Shown one piece after another: positions 60,197 through 64,000 of a stretch of DNA of 64,000 nt (positions are counted from its first letter, which is position 1; the number at the start of each line of letters is the position of its first letter). This stretch comes from Devosia equisanguinis (lineage in GTDB: Bacteria > Pseudomonadota > Alphaproteobacteria > Rhizobiales > Devosiaceae). The position numbers and the translations under genes are program-made. Below the pieces are notes generated by a model, which was not told the origin of the DNA, did no database searches, and saw nothing but the letters and a program-made list of their open reading frames with translations. Location: the NCBI RefSeq assembly GCF_900631955.1, contig NZ_UZWD01000043.1, forward strand, positions 1 through 64,000. Direction: 5' to 3'.

Positions 60197-62302
60197 TTGC
60201 GTCCAGAAAACCTCCAGCCGCTGTTTCGCTCGCTTCATGCCATCAAGGGCGTCGGTGACAAGCTCGCTGCGCTCCTGACGCGCTTCTTCGGCGCACCCGA
60301 TGGACAGGAAGCCATCGTGCTCGACGTGCTGATGCACATGCCCTCCGGCGTCGTCGATCGGCGGCGCCAGGTCGGCATTGCCGAGGCCTATCTCAACCAG
60401 ATCGTGACGCTGCGGCTGCACATCGATCGGCACCAGCCCCCGCCACGCGGCAAGCCGCACATCCCGCACCGCGTTTTTGCCCATGATGAAACTGGCGCGA
60501 TCAGCTTGGTTTTTTTCCGCGCCCAAGGCGGCTGGGTCGAAAAGGCACTCCCGGTCGGCGAGGAGCGCTATGTCTCTGGCAAGATCGACTTCTTCAACGG
60601 CGAGAAGCAGATCACCCATCCGGACTATATCGTCGAGCCGGACAGATTCGCCTCGCTGCCATTGGTAGAGCCGGTCTATCCGCTGACCAATGGCCTCAGT
60701 TCCAAGGCCCTGGCAAAACTGGTCCGGCAGGCCGTCGAAGCCATCCCTACCCTGCCGGAATGGATCGATACCGCAACGCTCGACCAGCGCAAATGGCCCG
60801 ACTTTGCCCGGGCCATGCACATGGTGCACCTGCCTGATAATCCCGGAGAGGCCGAGCTCTGGGCGCCTGCCCGACAACGCCTGGCCTATGACGAATATCT
60901 GGCCGGCCAGATCACGCTGCAACTGGTGCGCTCGACCATGGTTGCCGACCGCGGCATTGCTCGCCAGTTCACCGCTGACATCACCGCGCGCGTCGCGGCG
61001 GCGCTGCCATTCTCCCTCACCGAGGGCCAGAAACTGGCGCTGAACGACATTTATCGTGATCTGGCCTCCGAGGATCGTATGTCGCGCCTTCTGCAAGGCG
61101 ATGTGGGCTCCGGCAAGACCGTCGTGGCGCTGATGGCGATGGCAGCCATGGCCGAAAGCGGCGCCCAATCCGCCTTGATGGCGCCGACCGAGCTTCTTGC
61201 GGCACAGCATTTTCGCACCATAGCGCCGCTGGCAGCAGCGGCCGGCCTGCGCTGCGCCTTGCTCACCGGCAAAATGCCGGCAGCTGAACGGCGAGAAATC
61301 CTGGCAGATCTCGCCGATGGCGGCATCGACATTGTCATGGGCACTCATGCGCTCTTCCAGTCCGGCGTCGCATTTCATGACCTCGGCCTCACGGTCGTGG
61401 ACGAGCAGCACCGCTTCGGGGTGCACCAGCGCCTTGCGCTGTCCGACAAGGGCAAGCATGCCGATCTCTTGGTCATGACCGCCACGCCCATCCCACGCAC
61501 CCTCGTGCTCACCCATTTCGGCGACATGGCCGTCAGCGTGCTCAAGGAAAAGCCGCGCGGACGCCAGCCCATTGACACCGCAGTACTATCGATTGGCGAC
61601 TATCACCGGGTCATTGGCCGCCTGCAGGCTAAACTCGCTGAAGGCGCACAGGCCTATTGGGTATGCCCGCTAGTCGAGGAGAGCGAGACACTGGAAGTGG
61701 TGTCGGCCGAAGACCGCTTTGCCGAGCTTCGACAGGTTTTTGGCGACCAGGTGGCGCTCGTCCATGGCCGCATGTCCAGCGCCGCCAAGCAGGAGGTGAT
61801 GGAGCGGTTCAAGGCCGATGAGATCAAGCTCTTGGTAGCGACAACGGTCATCGAAGTGGGCGTCGACGTCCCCAATGCCACCATCATGATCATCGAGCAT
61901 GCCGAACGCTTCGGCCTTGCCCAATTGCACCAGTTGCGCGGCCGTGTCGGTCGCGGCTCGCAACGCTCGGCATGCCTGTTGCTCTACAAGGACCCACTAA
62001 GCGATACGGCCAAGGCGCGGCTCGACACCATCAAATCCACCGAAGACGGCTTTGAGATCGCCGAGCGCGATCTGGAACTGCGCGGACAAGGTGACATCCT
62101 GGGCACGCGGCAGTCGGGCATGCCCGGCTATCGCCTCGCCGTGCCCGACGTCCACCGACACCTGCTCGAATTCGCCCATGACGACGCCAAGGCGCTCTTG
62201 CAACGAAATCCCGGACTGACCGGTCCAGACGGAGAGGCCGCGCGAACGCTGCTCTATCTGTTCCGGAAGGACCTCGCGATTCCGCTGATCCGGGCTGGGT
62301 AG
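60197..62302 (+). CDS. recG: ATP-dependent DNA helicase RecG
   Basis: Branch-migration helicase for stalled forks and recombination intermediates. It has 701 residues, the family length. An N-terminal wedge/OB domain (about 1-255) precedes the helicase motors with Walker A LLQGDVGSGKTVVALMA, VVDEQHRFGVHQR and TATPIPRTL, then the LRGRVGRGSQRSAC motif VI. The start is TTG at 60197, eight bases after AGGAG, with MRPENLQPLF following. No in-frame ATG fits the family better. Confidence 0.97.
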   Translation: MRPENLQPLFRSLHAIKGVGDKLAALLTRFFGAPDGQEAIVLDVLMHMPSGVVDRRRQVGIAEAYLNQIVTLRLHIDRHQPPPRGKPHIPHRVFAHDETGAISLVFFRAQGGWVEKALPVGEERYVSGKIDFFNGEKQITHPDYIVEPDRFASLPLVEPVYPLTNGLSSKALAKLVRQAVEAIPTLPEWIDTATLDQRKWPDFARAMHMVHLPDNPGEAELWAPARQRLAYDEYLAGQITLQLVRSTMVADRGIARQFTADITARVAAALPFSLTEGQKLALNDIYRDLASEDRMSRLLQGDVGSGKTVVALMAMAAMAESGAQSALMAPTELLAAQHFRTIAPLAAAAGLRCALLTGKMPAAERREILADLADGGIDIVMGTHALFQSGVAFHDLGLTVVDEQHRFGVHQRLALSDKGKHADLLVMTATPIPRTLVLTHFGDMAVSVLKEKPRGRQPIDTAVLSIGDYHRVIGRLQAKLAEGAQAYWVCPLVEESETLEVVSAEDRFAELRQVFGDQVALVHGRMSSAAKQEVMERFKADEIKLLVATTVIEVGVDVPNATIMIIEHAERFGLAQLHQLRGRVGRGSQRSACLLLYKDPLSDTAKARLDTIKSTEDGFEIAERDLELRGQGDILGTRQSGMPGYRLAVPDVHRHLLEFAHDDAKALLQRNPGLTGPDGEAARTLLYLFRKDLAIPLIRAG

Positions 62303-62327
62303 CGCACTTTGCCGCCACACCCACCTG

Positions 62328-62415
62328 CCGTCACTCTCGGGTTCGATCCGAGTGCCCTTCATTTGCTGATCGCCCGTCAAGTGCAGAACCCTCGGGTCAA
62401 GCCCCAGGGTGACGG
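62328..62415. repeat. Imperfect inverted repeat between recG and glmS
   Basis: Two 25-base arms, 62328-62352 (begins CCGTCACTCTCGGG) and 62391-62415 (ends CAGGGTGACGG), are about 80 percent complementary around a 38-base centre. It sits between convergent genes. The style (CGTCACCCTCGGG...) is common in dispersed intergenic repeats of Rhizobiales, but it could also act as a weak bidirectional terminator. Confidence 0.6.
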
Positions 62416-62434
62416 TCGATGGAGGAGGATGCCT

Positions 62435-64000
62435 CTACTCCACCGTCACCGATTTCGCCAGATTGCGGGGCTGATCGACGTCCGTGCCCATGAATACCGC
62501 CGTGTGGTAAGCTAGGAGCTGCACCGGAATAGTGGCGAGGATCGGCGCCACGAACGAGTGCACATGCGGGATTTCGATGATGTCGGCCACGCCGTGGCCG
62601 ACGGTCTTGGCGCCCTCCGGGTCGGTGATCAGGATGATCTTGCCGCCGCGCGCCGCCACTTCCTGCATATTGGAGAGCGTCTTGTCGACCAGCTCGTCCG
62701 ATGGCGCCACCACGATCACCGGCATGGCTTCGTCTACGAGGGCAATGGGGCCGTGCTTGAGTTCGCCGGCAGCATAGCCTTCGGCATGGATGTAGCTGAT
62801 TTCCTTGAGCTTAAGCGCCCCTTCCATCGCCACCGGAAACATCGGTCCGCGGCCGAGATAGAGCACATCCTTGGCCTTGGAGAGACGCTTGGAAATGTCG
62901 ACGATCTGCGCTTCCGCACCAAGTGCCGCTGACACTGCCGATGGCAGCGCAGTCAGCGCCTGGACCAGTTCGGTCTCCTGCTCGGCGCTGAGGGCGCCGC
63001 GCGCACGACCCGCGGCAATCGCCAGGCTTGCCAGCGCCGTAAGTTGTGCCGTCAAAGCCTTGGTCGATGCTACGCCGATTTCCGGGCCGCAGAGGATCGG
63101 AAACACCACGCTCGATTCACGTGCGATGGTGGATTCAATAGTATTGACTAGGCTCGCCACATGTTGGCCCTGCCCGGCGCAATAGCGCAAAGCGGCCAGC
63201 GTATCGGCGGTTTCGCCCGACTGGGATATGAACAGCGACAACCCGTTCTTTTCCAGCGGCGGCTCGCGGTAGCGGAACTCGCTGGCCACGTCGATATCGA
63301 CCGGCAGACGGGCATAGCGCTCGAACCAGTATTTGGCGATGGCGCCGGCATAGTAGGCAGTGCCGCAGGCGCTGATCGTAAGACGCGACAAGTCGCCGAA
63401 GTCAAAGGGCAGCTTTTCGCGGATCGCGACCTTTTCAGCGCCCATATCCACATAGTGGCTGAGCGTGTGCGAGATGGTCTCGGGCTGCTCGTAGATTTCC
63501 TTGGCCATGAAATGGCGGTGATTGCCCTTGTCCACCATCAGCGCCGCCGTCTGCGACAGCAACTGCTCGCGCTGGACAAGTGCATCCTTGCCATCGCGGA
63601 TGGTCACCCCCTTATGGGTGATCACCGCCCAATCACCGTCTTCCAGATAGGTCAGGCGCGAGGTGAACGGTGCCAGCGCCATGGCGTCGGAGCCGAGATA
63701 CATTTCAGTCGTGCCATAGCCGATGGCCAGCGGCGCCCCGTGGCGGGCAGCAATGAGCAGGCTTTCTTCGCCCCGGAACAGGAAGGCCAGCGCAAAGGCA
63801 CCCTTGAGTTTCTTGAGCGTCCGCGCCACCGCCAGTTCCGGATCGGCGCCGTTGTCCAGTTCACGCGTCACCCACAGCGCCACGGACTCGGTATCGGTCT
63901 GCGTCTTGGGCAGATAACCATCCGCAGCTAGATCCGCCAGGAGCTCGCGGAAATTCTCGATGATGCCGTTGTGGACAATTGCCACCTGATCCGTGGCATG
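62435..64000 (-). CDS. glmS: Glucosamine--fructose-6-phosphate aminotransferase, 5' end missing
   Basis: Makes glucosamine-6-phosphate from fructose-6-phosphate and glutamine, feeding peptidoglycan and lipid A. The visible 521 codons hold the second half of the glutaminase domain (VAIVHNGIIENFREL) and both SIS isomerase domains (ISACGTAYYAG, SQSGETADTLAAL, LGRGPMFPVAMEGALKLKEISYIHAE), ending DQPRNLAKSVTVE. About 85 N-terminal residues, including the catalytic Cys1, lie beyond the right edge. The reading frame is open to 64000. Confidence 0.96.
   Translation of the reverse strand, partial: HATDQVAIVHNGIIENFRELLADLAADGYLPKTQTDTESVALWVTRELDNGADPELAVARTLKKLKGAFALAFLFRGEESLLIAARHGAPLAIGYGTTEMYLGSDAMALAPFTSRLTYLEDGDWAVITHKGVTIRDGKDALVQREQLLSQTAALMVDKGNHRHFMAKEIYEQPETISHTLSHYVDMGAEKVAIREKLPFDFGDLSRLTISACGTAYYAGAIAKYWFERYARLPVDIDVASEFRYREPPLEKNGLSLFISQSGETADTLAALRYCAGQGQHVASLVNTIESTIARESSVVFPILCGPEIGVASTKALTAQLTALASLAIAAGRARGALSAEQETELVQALTALPSAVSAALGAEAQIVDISKRLSKAKDVLYLGRGPMFPVAMEGALKLKEISYIHAEGYAAGELKHGPIALVDEAMPVIVVAPSDELVDKTLSNMQEVAARGGKIILITDPEGAKTVGHGVADIIEIPHVHSFVAPILATIPVQLLAYHTAVFMGTDVDQPRNLAKSVTVE

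Overview
The window is dense, high-GC, entirely chromosomal core DNA from an alphaproteobacterium. The gene order (nuo operon - birA - rnj - proS - lolCD - dnaE - rpsB-tsf-pyrH-frr-uppS-cdsA-rseP-bamA-lpxD-fabZ-lpxA-lpxB), the alphaproteobacterial promoter consensus (CTTGAC-N17-CTATAT before tRNA-Asp), the short ProS without an editing insert, an IalB-type secreted protein and a small extra membrane gene inside nuo all point to Hyphomicrobiales (Rhizobiales). A Devosia-like genus is my best guess, but the family is an inference. There is no phage, integron, transposase, CRISPR array or rRNA operon.

Layout. 1-413: gene-free tail of the lpx cluster, holding several palindromes. 414-12517 (minus): translation factors and UMP kinase (rpsB, tsf, pyrH, frr) running into the envelope genes uppS, cdsA, rseP, bamA, lpxD, fabZ, lpxA, lpxB; the lpxI usually found between lpxA and lpxB is absent. 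12855-20182 (minus): proS-lolC-lolD, then a tiny SOS-box-preceded membrane ORF, then dnaE. 20317-20457 (plus): a strongly structured, terminator-ended candidate small RNA. 20640-38914 (minus): nuoABCDE-orf-FGHIJKLMN followed by birA, rnj and a DUF1467 membrane protein; NuoE carries a long linker and a helix-hairpin-helix-like tail, and NuoL has a His-rich loop.

39257-45586 (minus): two related small outer-membrane beta-barrel proteins, a periplasmic MsrA, tRNA-Asp, tRNA-Val, HU, a TetA-like efflux pump and the NAD(P)H-hydrate repair enzyme Nnr. 45808-47610 (minus): glnB-glnA, with a possible sigma-54 promoter. 47829-49757 (plus): a SnoaL-like protein, tRNA-Leu and trigger factor. 49858-53285 (minus): DUF2254 membrane protein, tRNA-Ser, quinone reductase and a TerC-family protein. 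53469-64000: a leader-peptide-sized ORF and a UbiH-like monooxygenase (plus); IalB-like protein, mfd and sdhE (minus); a ClbS/DfsB-like protein and recG (plus); and glmS (minus), cut by the right edge.

The main themes are envelope biogenesis (lipid A, BamA, Lol, isoprenoid carrier and phospholipid precursors), respiration (complex I, quinone hydroxylation, SdhE), nitrogen control (GlnB/GlnA) and replication/repair (DnaE, Mfd, RecG, and the SOS-linked small ORF). The most promising undescribed items are the 32-residue SOS-linked membrane peptide at 16386-16484 and the structured RNA at 20317-20457.
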